Source: Turicimonas muris (lineage in GTDB: Bacteria > Pseudomonadota > Gammaproteobacteria > Burkholderiales > Burkholderiaceae_F). From it: DNA of 64,000 nucleotides. The position numbers and the translations under genes were made by a program. The notes under the pieces are model-generated. The model saw nothing but the letters and a program-made list of their open reading frames with translations. It was not told where the DNA came from and searched no databases. Of the stretch, positions 25,013-33,511 are shown one piece after another. Within the stretch, counting starts at the first letter, position 1. Each line of letters opens with the position of its first letter. Location of the stretch: contig NZ_NHMP01000008.1 of assembly GCF_002221595.1 (NCBI RefSeq), positions 43,172-107,171 on the forward strand, written 5' to 3'.

Positions 25013-27848
25013 GGGAACCTCTTCTTTTTGTCAAGTTTCCTAGATATTTACCTGTTCGGCTAGAGGGGTTTTCGCTTATTGTTTCCGGGGCGCCGACAGC
25101 GACCACCTGACCGCCATCCGCTCCACCGCCCGGGCCTATGTCAATCACCCAGTCAGCTTCTCTAACCACTTCCAAGTTATGCTCAATAATTAGTAAAGTA
25201 TTACCTGCTTTCTTTAATTTTTCAAGTACCGCTAATAACATGTCCACATCTTTAAAGTGCAAACCTGTCGTCGGTTCATCCAAAATATAAAGAGTCTTGC
25301 CGGTTGATCTCTTGGCTAGTTCTAATGCTAGCTTAATTCGTTGTGCTTCTCCACCCGACAAAGTCGTAGCGCTTTGGCCTAGTTTGATATAGCCGAGGCC
25401 GACCTCCTGCAGGGTTTGAAGTTTTTTATAAATAACAGGAACGGCAGCAAAAAACTCAGCCGCCTGATCAACTGTTAAATCTAATACTTGGGCGATATTA
25501 AGCCCTTTGTACAGAACCTCTAACGTTTCACGGTTATATCGCATTCCGTGGCAGTGATCGCAAGGCACGTACATATCAGGAAGGAAGTTCATTTCGACTT
25601 TAACCAGCCCTTCTCCTTCACATGCTTCGCATCGTCCGCCCTTCACGTTGAAAGAAAAGCGTGCCGAACCATACCCTCTTTCTCTGGCTATCGGCGTTTC
25701 CGCAAACAAATCTCTGATCGGACCGAAAATACCGCAGTATGTCGCCGGATTAGATCTAGGCGTCTTTCCAATAGGATCTTGATCGACGTGAATGACTTTA
25801 TCGAAATTTTCCAATCCTTCGATTTTTTCAAAAGGCTGGGGCGTCTTTTTCGCACGGTTTAAGACATTTGCCGCATACGCATAAAGCGTCTCATTGACCA
25901 ACGTAGATTTACCGGACCCGGACACACCGGTAACCACCGTCATCAAGCCGACCGGAATGCTGACATCAACGTTTTTAAGATTATTGCCCGAAGCTCCGTA
26001 AATTTTGATGAAATCTTTTCCCGGCTTGGTCTTCTTCAAAGTACGAATCTTTAATTCGCCCGTCAAATATTTCCCTGTAAGCGAATTCGGATTCTTTTCC
26101 ACTTCTTTCGGAGTTCCTTGTGCGATTACTTCACCGCCAAGTCTTCCGGCCCCGGGCCCCATGTCAACGATGTAATCTGCCTCACGAATGGTATCCTCAT
26201 CATGCTCAACGACAATAACGGAATTTCCCAAGTCTCTGAGTCCTTTCAGAGTAGCAATCAGCCTGTCGTTATCGCATTGGTGAAGACCGATCGAAGGCTC
26301 ATCTAAAACATACATCACACCGGAAAGCTGAGAACCGACTTGGCTGGCTAAACGGATACGCTGAGACTCTCCGCCGGAAAGCGTTGCAGCAGGACGACTC
26401 AATGTTAAATATTCGAGCCCGACGTTATTTAAAAACCCAAGCCTGCTAATTATTTCTTGTATCAGCTTTCCGCCGATTTCTGCTCTTGCCCCTGACAAAG
26501 AGAGTTTTTTGAAGTATTCGAGAGCTTCTTTTAAAGATAAGCTTGTTATTTGAGAAATTGTTCTCTGCTGTTGACCCTCTCCGATTCGAACATTCGAAGA
26601 AGCCACATTAAGCCGCGAACCGCAGCAAGCAGAACACGGTCTGAGAGTTCGGTATTTTCCGAGCTCCTTTTTTAATGCTTCATTTGAGGCTCCGTCAAAT
26701 CTTCTCTTCGTAATCGGAATAACACCTTCAAAGAGCTGGTTCCTTTGGATTTCTCTTCCCTCTCCGTCTTTGAATACGACCGGGATTTCTTCTTTACCGG
26801 AGCCGTACAAAATAATATCTTGCTGCTGTTTAGAGAGGCGGTTCCACGGCTCTGTCAGAGGAATATTAAATTTAACGGCTACCGCTTCCAGCAACTGATA
26901 GTTATATGGGTTGAGCATCCCCCAGCCGTCGATCGCTCCATCTTTCAGCGACAAATCCGGAAGAGAAATAAATTTTTCCGCATCGAATTCTTCGGCTTCC
27001 CCGAGTCCCCCGCAAACTTCACAAGCTCCGGCCGGACTATTGAAAGAGAACATGTTGGGTTCTAACCGATCCATCGTAAAGCCGCAATCCGGGCAAGCGA
27101 ACTTGTTTGAAAAACGTTCGGTTTGCCCCGATTCCAAGTCCTCGATAAGAACCATGCCGTCACCGATAAGCAAAGACGTTTCAATGGACTCGGCCAATCT
27201 CTGACGAATATCGGGGCGCATTTTAAGACGATCTACAACGACATTGAGCTGATGGTTTTCATCATCGTCGAGTGCAGGCAAATCCGGAACCGTGCAGACA
27301 TTTCCGTCTATCTGAAAACGGGTAAAGCCTCTGCTTTGGAGGTCTTCCGTTTTATGTCGGATAACTTTTGAAGAGGCACGGCAAACCGGTGCGACTATCA
27401 TGAGTTTGGAGCCGTCCTCCTTAAACTCAATAATTCTGTCTACGATTTCGCTTACGCTTGAAGCGTGCAGCGCCGTTCCGTGAGTCGGGCAGTGAGGAAC
27501 CCCCACTCTTGCAAACAGCAGTCTCAAATAATCGTAGATTTCTGTAATAGTACCGACCGTTGAACGCGGACTTCTATTTGTACTTTTTTGCTCGATAGAA
27601 ATTGCCGGAGAAAGCCCTTCAATGTGATCTACATCGGGCTTTTCCATTTGTTCCAAGAATTGACGGGCATACGTAGACAAACTTTCCACATACCTTCTCT
27701 GTCCTTCGGCATATAACGTATCAAATGCCAAAGAACTCTTACCGGATCCGGAAAGTCCTGTAATGACTACCAGTTTGCCTCTTGGCAGGGACAAGTCCAC
27801 ATTTTTCAGATTGTGGGTTCGTGCCCCTTGTATAACAATCTCTTTCAT
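25005..27848 (-). CDS. uvrA: Excinuclease ABC subunit A
   Basis: The damage-recognition ATPase of nucleotide excision repair. It has 947 aa. Two ABC modules are visible, with Walker A GLSGSGKSSLAF (near 31) and [12 protein letters not shown] (near 650). The signature motifs are LSGGESQRIRLA and LSGGEAQRIKLA, and Walker B includes YVLDEPSIGLHQ. Zinc modules: CPDCG followed by CEVCGG, and CEACEGEG followed by CDHCHG. The start is placed at ATG 27848 (KEIVIQGARTHNLKN, the family N-terminus); an in-frame ATG at 27878 has no ribosome-binding site. It is divergent from ssb, the common proteobacterial uvrA-ssb arrangement. Confidence 0.97.
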   Translation of the reverse strand: MKEIVIQGARTHNLKNVDLSLPRGKLVVITGLSGSGKSSLAFDTLYAEGQRRYVESLSTYARQFLEQMEKPDVDHIEGLSPAISIEQKSTNRSPRSTVGTITEIYDYLRLLFARVGVPHCPTHGTALHASSVSEIVDRIIEFKEDGSKLMIVAPVCRASSKVIRHKTEDLQSRGFTRFQIDGNVCTVPDLPALDDDENHQLNVVVDRLKMRPDIRQRLAESIETSLLIGDGMVLIEDLESGQTERFSNKFACPDCGFTMDRLEPNMFSFNSPAGACEVCGGLGEAEEFDAEKFISLPDLSLKDGAIDGWGMLNPYNYQLLEAVAVKFNIPLTEPWNRLSKQQQDIILYGSGKEEIPVVFKDGEGREIQRNQLFEGVIPITKRRFDGASNEALKKELGKYRTLRPCSACCGSRLNVASSNVRIGEGQQQRTISQITSLSLKEALEYFKKLSLSGARAEIGGKLIQEIISRLGFLNNVGLEYLTLSRPAATLSGGESQRIRLASQVGSQLSGVMYVLDEPSIGLHQCDNDRLIATLKGLRDLGNSVIVVEHDEDTIREADYIVDMGPGAGRLGGEVIAQGTPKEVEKNPNSLTGKYLTGELKIRTLKKTKPGKDFIKIYGASGNNLKNVDVSIPVGLMTVVTGVSGSGKSTLVNETLYAYAANVLNRAKKTPQPFEKIEGLENFDKVIHVDQDPIGKTPRSNPATYCGIFGPIRDLFAETPIARERGYGSARFSFNVKGGRCEACEGEGLVKVEMNFLPDMYVPCDHCHGMRYNRETLEVLYKGLNIAQVLDLTVDQAAEFFAAVPVIYKKLQTLQEVGLGYIKLGQSATTLSGGEAQRIKLALELAKRSTGKTLYILDEPTTGLHFKDVDMLLAVLEKLKKAGNTLLIIEHNLEVVREADWVIDIGPGGGADGGQVVAVGAPETISENPSSRTGKYLGNLTKRRGSLE

Positions 27849-28031
27849 GATTTTTTTCTGCGATTTGCAACTATACATTTTTTATGAAAAATTTTCATTT
27901 TCCTCACCCCTCTCGACAAGCTCAAAAAGACATAAATAGGCGTGAGAGGCGATTAAACTCGCTGTTCTCAGAGTTAATTTTTTCGACTCTGTTAAAATGT
28001 TTTGATCTGTAGAAATTTTCAAGGAAAGCCA

Positions 28032-28601
28032 ATGGCGTCTCTTAATAAAGTACTTATCATCGGCAATTTAGGCCGTGATCCTGAGACCCGCTTCGCAACG
28101 GAAGGGGGCTTGCAAATTACGACGATTAACGTTGCCACTTCCCGCTCTTACCGCAGCCAGGCATCAGGCCAACTGGTAGAAGAGACGGAATGGCACCGCA
28201 TCGTTTTCTTCGGAAAGCAGGCAGAAACCATTCAAAAATATCTTAGAAAGGGCTCTGCCGTTTACGTTGAAGGAAGATTGAGAACACGCAAATGGGAAAA
28301 AGACGGCGTTACTCACTATGCCACAGAAATCATGGGTGAGAATTTCCAATTCTTAGATCGCAGATCCGACTCCGGCGCCTCTTCTTATCCGGCAGACTCT
28401 TACAGCTCCGAACCCGCTTTTAATTCTCAGCAGTACGGAGCTCGCCAAGCACCGGCTCAAGGTTTTGAAAAACCGGTTTCGCAGGCTCCGGCTTATCAAC
28501 AACCCGCCTACAACCGCCCGGCTCAACAGGCACCGGCTGCTCCGCAACCTGCTCCGAACGCAGATCCTTTCGGAGGAGATGACGAAGACATTCCGTTCTA
28601 A
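28032..28601 (+). CDS. ssb: Single-stranded DNA-binding protein
   Basis: Binds ssDNA in replication, recombination and repair. It has 189 aa. The N-terminal OB fold (about 1-112) begins NKVLIIGNLGRDPETRF and contains the WHRIVFFGKQAE strand. A low-complexity Gln/Pro/Ala-rich linker follows, and the acidic tip EDIPF ends the protein, the docking peptide for partner proteins. The start at ATG 28032 follows AAGGAAAGCCA; the frame is open 30 bases further upstream but that region is unlike SSB. It is divergent from uvrA and is ended by a hairpin that overlaps the neighbouring gene. Confidence 0.97.
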   Translation: MASLNKVLIIGNLGRDPETRFATEGGLQITTINVATSRSYRSQASGQLVEETEWHRIVFFGKQAETIQKYLRKGSAVYVEGRLRTRKWEKDGVTHYATEIMGENFQFLDRRSDSGASSYPADSYSSEPAFNSQQYGARQAPAQGFEKPVSQAPAYQQPAYNRPAQQAPAAPQPAPNADPFGGDDEDIPF

Positions 28602-28622
28602 TTCAAAAGAGAAGGTCTCATT

Positions 28623-28651
28623 AGCCGTCTTTTTAGGCGGCTTTTCTTTTG
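28623..28651 (+). terminator. ssb terminator overlapping the end of the EamA gene
   Basis: AGCCGTC and GGCGGCT pair over 7 bp (one G-U) with a TTTTTA loop, followed by TTTCTTTTG. It lies about 20 bases after the ssb stop. The last codons and stop of the convergent minus-strand EamA transporter (ending 28633) are part of the same hairpin. Confidence 0.7.
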
Positions 28652-29613
28652 CCTATCTTTTTCTGTCCGGTTCCTATCGAAAGAATAACCACATTGGCAA
28701 GGACCATAGCAATACCCAAACATTCCGCCAAACCAAGTTTTAAGCCCATAAAGGCAACACCGAATATAAAAGCGGATAATGGTTCTAAGCACACCACCAA
28801 ACCAACGATAACCGGCGACAAATATTTCAAACTTTCCAGATAAAGCCAAAAGGCTGCGACGGTTCCGAAAACCACAATGAACAAGAAGGCAGAAAGTCCG
28901 GCAAGATTAAACGTAAAGAGGGCATCCCACGGCCTCGTAATGGAAAATCCAACGATCCCGCCGAACAACAAACCCCAACTGACTACAGGGATAACTCCCC
29001 ACTTATCAATAAGGGTCTTCGGCTGGATAGAGTAAACCGTAGAAAGTCCAACACAGAGCAAACCCCAGAATACCGCCTGCCAGTTCAAGTCAAAAGTAAG
29101 AAAATTACCCTTGGAAACCAGTAAAAGCACTCCGAAAAAGGCCAACGTGCAGCAAAACAATTCTTTTTGAGTAAAACTTTTCTTGCCCCGCAAAACCAAG
29201 TAAAAACCTGCTGCTAAGGGCACTAAAGCTAAAAAAATTGCTCCGGTACCTGCATTGGAATGGTAAATAGAAAAGAAAAACGTTAGGTGACCGCCTAGTA
29301 TCTCCAGCCCGCTTAGCGCAATCCCAAGTAATGCAGCTCGGGAAGAAAAAGGTGCCATTAACACTTTTCTTGCGACCACAAAGTTAATAGCCACCAGTAG
29401 GAATCCGGCAGCCAAAAGCCGCAGTCCAACCAGTTCCAAGGGCTGGATAGAGGAATTTTCGAAGAGATATTGAACGGACACGCCCATTCCTCCCCAAAAT
29501 ACGGAGGCTAAGGAGGCCAATGCAATACCGAAAAAAGCACCTCGTGACTTTTGAGGTGCCAGAGTGTTATTTATATCTTGTGCTGCAACTGCAGCCGTTG
29601 TTGTCTTTTCCAT
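28633..29613 (-). CDS. EamA/DMT-family transporter
   Basis: A drug/metabolite-transporter permease of about 326 aa with ten hydrophobic segments in two EamA repeats (about 20-155 and 165-315). The first repeat opens LASVFWGGMGVSVQYLF, a common EamA start, and the second ends with EPLSAFIFGVAFMGLKLG. The start is uncertain: ATG 29613 is used, while GTG 29640 in frame would add nine residues and has AAGGAG but at long spacing. Substrate unknown; the family covers amino-acid and nucleoside exporters. It is convergent with ssb and divergent from respiratory module A. Confidence 0.85.
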   Translation of the reverse strand: MEKTTTAAVAAQDINNTLAPQKSRGAFFGIALASLASVFWGGMGVSVQYLFENSSIQPLELVGLRLLAAGFLLVAINFVVARKVLMAPFSSRAALLGIALSGLEILGGHLTFFFSIYHSNAGTGAIFLALVPLAAGFYLVLRGKKSFTQKELFCCTLAFFGVLLLVSKGNFLTFDLNWQAVFWGLLCVGLSTVYSIQPKTLIDKWGVIPVVSWGLLFGGIVGFSITRPWDALFTFNLAGLSAFLFIVVFGTVAAFWLYLESLKYLSPVIVGLVVCLEPLSAFIFGVAFMGLKLGLAECLGIAMVLANVVILSIGTGQKKIGKRKAA

Positions 29614-29764
29614 ATCCGAGATTCTCGTACAAAAAAGCACATCTTTGAGAAGTTTCTCCTTAGTTGGACTGGATTACCAGGAGTCTTGCTCACGCATGAG
29701 CATTAGAAAAAACACCGAGAATAAGGTCAAATTTCAGACTTTTTATGAACTATTTGAAGAATTC

Positions 29765-29778
29765 TTGATCTATCTCAA
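29765..29778. promoter_or_regulatory. FNR/CRP-like box upstream of module A
   Basis: TTGAT (29765-29769), CTAT, CTCAA (29774-29778) matches the FNR consensus TTGAT-N4-ATCAA at nine of ten defined positions. It lies about 72-85 bases before the start codon at 29850, a plausible place for an anaerobic activator of a respiratory operon. No confident -10 was assigned. A small GCTCA/TGAGC hairpin lies further up at about 29687. Confidence 0.5.
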
Positions 29779-29849
29779 ACTACGTACGTATGAAAATGCG
29801 GAAACTTCTCCTTGTCAACAAAAGATAACCTCAAACCAAGGAGAAAAAG

Positions 29850-31340
29850 ATGACACAAGTCAAAAGACGCTCTTTCCTTAAATGCGGTCTCGCCGGCACA
29901 GCTGCCACTGCTGCCTCTTTATTGCCGATGGCTGCTCATGCACAGAGTGCCGAAGCTAAACAGAATCAAGACTACGACGTGATCGTAGTTGGCTGCGGTT
30001 GTGCCGGAATGGCAGCTGCTATTGAAGCCGCTGACAAAGGCGCCAAAGTCGCTATTTTCGAAAAGATGTCTCGTCCTGCCGGAAACACAATCTTTGCCGG
30101 TGGTCACTTCAATGCAACTAATACGTACGTCCAAAAACAGCAAAATATGAAGGACACCTTGGACGACTTCTACAAAGATATGATGATCGTTTCTCAGCAG
30201 CGCGGCGACCAAGCTTTAACACGTCAGTACTGCGAAATGTCAGGAAGTGCTATTCAATGGCTGACTGACACTTGCGGCATCAAATGGAAACCAATCGTCG
30301 AAGAAGTCTTCCCGGGCAGAAACAGAGGCCACGTTGTTGACGGCAAATTGAAACCGGGCGGAGCACAGCTTTCCAAACAGATGCTTGACACCGTCAAAGC
30401 CAAGAAGATTCCGGTATTTTTCGAAAGCAAAGTCATTTCTCTTCTGAACGATCCTGCCTTGCGCGTAACAGGCGTAAGAGTAGTCGATGAAGACGGAGAA
30501 GTTACCGATTACGCAGCCAAAGGCGGCGTCATTCTCTGTACCGGCGGCTTCCACGCCAACAAAGAAATGGTCTGCAGATATATGGGCGGCGATGTTGCAT
30601 GGATGCCGATCCGCGGCTCCAACGTTTTGCAAGGCGAGAACATCACTCTGACTCAGCATCTGTTTCCGAAGTATGTCAACATGAACCAGTTCCACGCCGG
30701 CCCGATCCATGGACCAACAAGAGCAAATCCTTCCACAATGGTTAACTATGGAATCTTGGTCAAAAATGACGGCACTCGTTTCTTAGACGAAGTTGAAACG
30801 TATGTTTCCGTTGCTCAAAAGATGCCGAAGATCATTCCTGAAAACTGGGCCTTTATTATCATCGACAGCCAAGTCGTTGACATTCCAACCGTTAAGACAC
30901 GTATTGACAGATACAAACGTGCCAAAGCTCCTATCTATGAAGGTGCCACAGTTGCCGAGATGGCAGAAAAAGCCGGCCTTCCGGTGGACACCGTTGTCAA
31001 TGTAGTTAAAGAATATAACGATGCAGTTAAAGCCGGTAAAGCTGCTACTTTGACACCTCCGAATACTTTGGAAAAACCACGTTTAATCGAAAAAGGTCCG
31101 TTCATGGCATTTCCATTCCAAGGCGGTATGACAGCAACATTCGGTGGTCCGAAGATTACAGCTAAATCTGAAGTCCTCAACACTGAAGACAAACCGATTC
31201 CCGGCTTGTATGCAGCAGGCAATGCTATCGGCGGTATTTTCTACTCCGACTACATTGTTGGTTCTCAGCTTACAGCTGCCGTAATCTGGGGCCGCATCGC
31301 CGGCGAAGAAGCCGCAAAACGCGCAAACGGTAAGGCTTAG
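29850..31340 (+). CDS. Tat-exported flavin-dependent reductase (FAD_binding_2 family)
   Basis: A 496-aa periplasmic flavoprotein of the fumarate reductase/ketosteroid dehydrogenase superfamily. The N-terminus has a twin-arginine signal (KRRSFLKCG, hydrophobic stretch, AHAQS cleavage region near residue 32). The FAD motif is VVGCGCAGMAAAIEAADKGA near 46-65. The C-terminal FAD/substrate segment is IGGIFYSDYIVGSQLT rather than the HG-NR-GGN arginine motif of fumarate reductases. It resembles the tricarballylate dehydrogenase or ketosteroid-type branch. It is followed by a tetraheme cytochrome, the presumed electron donor, and a dedicated two-component system. The acceptor is unknown. AAGGAG provides the ribosome-binding site. 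Confidence 0.87.
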   Translation: MTQVKRRSFLKCGLAGTAATAASLLPMAAHAQSAEAKQNQDYDVIVVGCGCAGMAAAIEAADKGAKVAIFEKMSRPAGNTIFAGGHFNATNTYVQKQQNMKDTLDDFYKDMMIVSQQRGDQALTRQYCEMSGSAIQWLTDTCGIKWKPIVEEVFPGRNRGHVVDGKLKPGGAQLSKQMLDTVKAKKIPVFFESKVISLLNDPALRVTGVRVVDEDGEVTDYAAKGGVILCTGGFHANKEMVCRYMGGDVAWMPIRGSNVLQGENITLTQHLFPKYVNMNQFHAGPIHGPTRANPSTMVNYGILVKNDGTRFLDEVETYVSVAQKMPKIIPENWAFIIIDSQVVDIPTVKTRIDRYKRAKAPIYEGATVAEMAEKAGLPVDTVVNVVKEYNDAVKAGKAATLTPPNTLEKPRLIEKGPFMAFPFQGGMTATFGGPKITAKSEVLNTEDKPIPGLYAAGNAIGGIFYSDYIVGSQLTAAVIWGRIAGEEAAKRANGKA

Positions 31341-31350
31341 TTCTCCTGCA

Positions 31351-31373
31351 AGCTCCTCCAAAATGGAGGAGCT
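31351..31373 (+). other. Perfect hairpin between flavoprotein and cytochrome genes
   Basis: AGCTCCTCCA (31351-31360) and TGGAGGAGCT (31364-31373) form a 10-bp stem with an AAA loop, 10 bases after the flavoprotein stop and 20 bases before the cytochrome start. No T tract follows. It may be a partial terminator or an mRNA stabiliser that sets the flavoprotein:cytochrome ratio. Confidence 0.55.
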
Positions 31374-31393
31374 ATCTAATCCATTAGCTCACC

Positions 31394-31732
31394 ATGAAGA
31401 AATTTTTATTTTTATTACTTCTCGCCTTTGGTTTTACGGCAGTTTATGCCGCAGAAGATGCTCTTCTAACGGCCCACACTTCCAAAGGAATTCAGTGCGC
31501 GGCTTGCCACCAAGAAGTTCCTCCGGCTAAAAGAGTAAAAACGGCAAAATGCCAAAGCTGTCATGGAAGTTATGAACAGCTTGCCGAACGCACAAAGAAT
31601 ATGCAGCCGAATAACGTCCATGCAAACCATCTAGGTGATCTCGAGTGTAAGGCTTGCCACGGAGTTCACAAACAGCAAAAATTGGAATGTAACGAATGTC
31701 ATCAATTTAAATTCAGCATGCCAGCCTCTTAG
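31394..31732 (+). CDS. Small periplasmic tetraheme c-type cytochrome (module A)
   Basis: A 112-aa exported cytochrome. A Sec signal peptide (MKKFLFLLLLAFGFTAVYA) is followed by four CxxCH heme sites: CAACH, CQSCH, CKACH and CNECH. Spaced His residues such as HTSKG and HANH can supply the sixth ligands. It matches the separate tetraheme subunit that replaces the N-terminal heme domain of one-piece flavocytochrome c. It should carry electrons from the quinol-oxidising membrane chain to the flavoprotein next to it. The ribosome-binding site is poor, and the kinase gene starts 3 bases after its stop. Confidence 0.92.
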   Translation: MKKFLFLLLLAFGFTAVYAAEDALLTAHTSKGIQCAACHQEVPPAKRVKTAKCQSCHGSYEQLAERTKNMQPNNVHANHLGDLECKACHGVHKQQKLECNECHQFKFSMPAS

Positions 31733-31735
31733 AAA

Positions 31736-33511
31736 TTGACTTTGAAGAAAACTGTTCTTGCCGCATTCTTGATCATGGTTCCGCTTGTTTGCCTTGCGGA
31801 GCCTCTTCGTATGGGTATTTCCTCACGAGTACCTAATACCAACGAAGAATTTCTGCAAACCACCATTCAAACTTTGAAGAACAAGTTTGGTCCTGATAAC
31901 GTCAAAGTCACCTATTACTCGTTAAAAGGACTTGAAGAAGCCGTTAAGGCAGGCCAAGTTGACTTCATGCAGTCAAGCGCAGGGATGTACAGACGCTTGC
32001 TTCCCGAAGGCGTCCGTGATCTAGTAGCCCTGTCCTCGCCTCGCTACCCGGATCCCAACCAGAGCGAGGGGACAGCTTTTGTGACAAGAGCAGACAGAAC
32101 GGATCTTCAAACGGTCAAGGACTTAAAAGGAAAAATTCTGGCAGCGAACTCTCCGACGGGGTTTTCGGGTTACCACATCGGAATGCACGAGATTTCCAAA
32201 AAAGGCTACGATCCTGAAAAATTCTTCTCAAAGCAGATATTTGTCGGAGAAGAACATCGAATGAAACACGTTCTCGAAGCGTTGAAAAACGGGACAGCCG
32301 ACGTAGGTTTTCTCAGACTCTGCTATTTCGAAGATATGCTTGAAAAAGCAGGCTACAAAAAAGAGGATTTCAAAATTATCGGAGACCGTAAGTCAAACCG
32401 TTTAGCTTGCTCACACTCCACATCTCTCTATCCTTCGTGGACGATTTCTATCACTCCCAAAATCTCTCCTGCACAAGCACGCGAGCTGCTTCAAACGCTG
32501 CTGGCGATTCCTCCAAGCAGTAATGGTGTCCGTTGGAGCCCTGCCTCTGACTATCATTCTGTCGACACCCTTCTAAAAGATCTTAAGCTCGGACCTTGGG
32601 CTTATCTACGTGAATGGACGTTAAAGCGATTCCTTAACGAGTATTGGCCTTGGATTATGCTGCTTTTCGTCTGCATAACAGGCTTAATTGCACACGTTAT
32701 CCGCTGTGAACGACTGATTAAAATCAAAACGGTGCAACTGTCGAAAGCGCATAAAAAACATACAAAGGTTCTTCACCAAGCTGAGGAAGCAAACTCTCGC
32801 CTTGAAAGTTTACAAAAGATGGGAGCAGTAGGTCTGATGTCCGGGATGCTCGCTCATGAAATACGCCAACCAATAGCTTCGATTCAATTGTACGGAAGAG
32901 GAATTCAGCGGATTATCGACGGAGGAGTTGGTGCGATTAAGGCCAATGCAGAAGATATTCAAAATGCGGTCTATCTTATTGATCAACAGTGCAGCAAGAT
33001 AAACGCTATTGTCGAAAAAGTTAGAAGTTACTCGAAATCTAAAAGCAGCCGAAACCAAGTTCTTAATTTAAAAACGGTAGTCCAAGAATCCATTCTGAAC
33101 TTCCGAACCAGCCGAAAGAACCAAGTTGACATCCGGTTAAAAGGACCATCTTCCATCCTAGTTTCCGGAGATAAGCTTGAACTGGAACTGGTTCTGGTCA
33201 ACCTTCTTAGAAACTCTCTTGAAGCCCAAAATACAGACTCGATACTCCCAATAGATATATCAATTTCCACTGAAAAAGGTCTAGCTTTAATCACGATTTC
33301 CGATCAAGCAAAGGCCATGAGCCAAGAAGAAATTTGGAAAATAGAAAAGCCACTAAATTCTTCTAAAGCAAAAGGCTTAGGATTAGGACTTCCGATAGTT
33401 AAAAGCATTATTGAGGCCCACGGGGGTAAAATAACATTCAGACCAAATATCCCAAAGGGACTGATTGTAGAAATCCAGATTCCTTGCCTTGGAGAGGAAG
33501 GAGAAGAATGA
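31736..33511 (+). CDS. Sensor histidine kinase with periplasmic PhnD-like domain (module A)
   Basis: A 591-aa membrane kinase resembling TtrS. A signal/anchor peptide is followed by a periplasmic phosphonate-binding-protein-like domain (about 20-290; LRMGISSRVPNTNEEF), one membrane helix at about 304-322, a short coiled coil, the H-box LAHEIRQP with His near residue 373, the N-box LVNLLRNSLEAQ and the G-box GLGLGLPIVKS. The usual D-x-G-x-G motif is degenerate (SDQAKAMS). The start is read as TTG 31736; TTG 31742 is equally possible. Its stop overlaps the response regulator start. It probably senses the acceptor reduced by the neighbouring flavoprotein. Confidence 0.87.
   Translation: MTLKKTVLAAFLIMVPLVCLAEPLRMGISSRVPNTNEEFLQTTIQTLKNKFGPDNVKVTYYSLKGLEEAVKAGQVDFMQSSAGMYRRLLPEGVRDLVALSSPRYPDPNQSEGTAFVTRADRTDLQTVKDLKGKILAANSPTGFSGYHIGMHEISKKGYDPEKFFSKQIFVGEEHRMKHVLEALKNGTADVGFLRLCYFEDMLEKAGYKKEDFKIIGDRKSNRLACSHSTSLYPSWTISITPKISPAQARELLQTLLAIPPSSNGVRWSPASDYHSVDTLLKDLKLGPWAYLREWTLKRFLNEYWPWIMLLFVCITGLIAHVIRCERLIKIKTVQLSKAHKKHTKVLHQAEEANSRLESLQKMGAVGLMSGMLAHEIRQPIASIQLYGRGIQRIIDGGVGAIKANAEDIQNAVYLIDQQCSKINAIVEKVRSYSKSKSSRNQVLNLKTVVQESILNFRTSRKNQVDIRLKGPSSILVSGDKLELELVLVNLLRNSLEAQNTDSILPIDISISTEKGLALITISDQAKAMSQEEIWKIEKPLNSSKAKGLGLGLPIVKSIIEAHGGKITFRPNIPKGLIVEIQIPCLGEEGEE

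Noticed and set aside
29850..31340. Calling the module A flavoprotein a fumarate reductase
   Set aside because: The C-terminal NR-GGN arginine motif is missing, so family membership does not justify the substrate.
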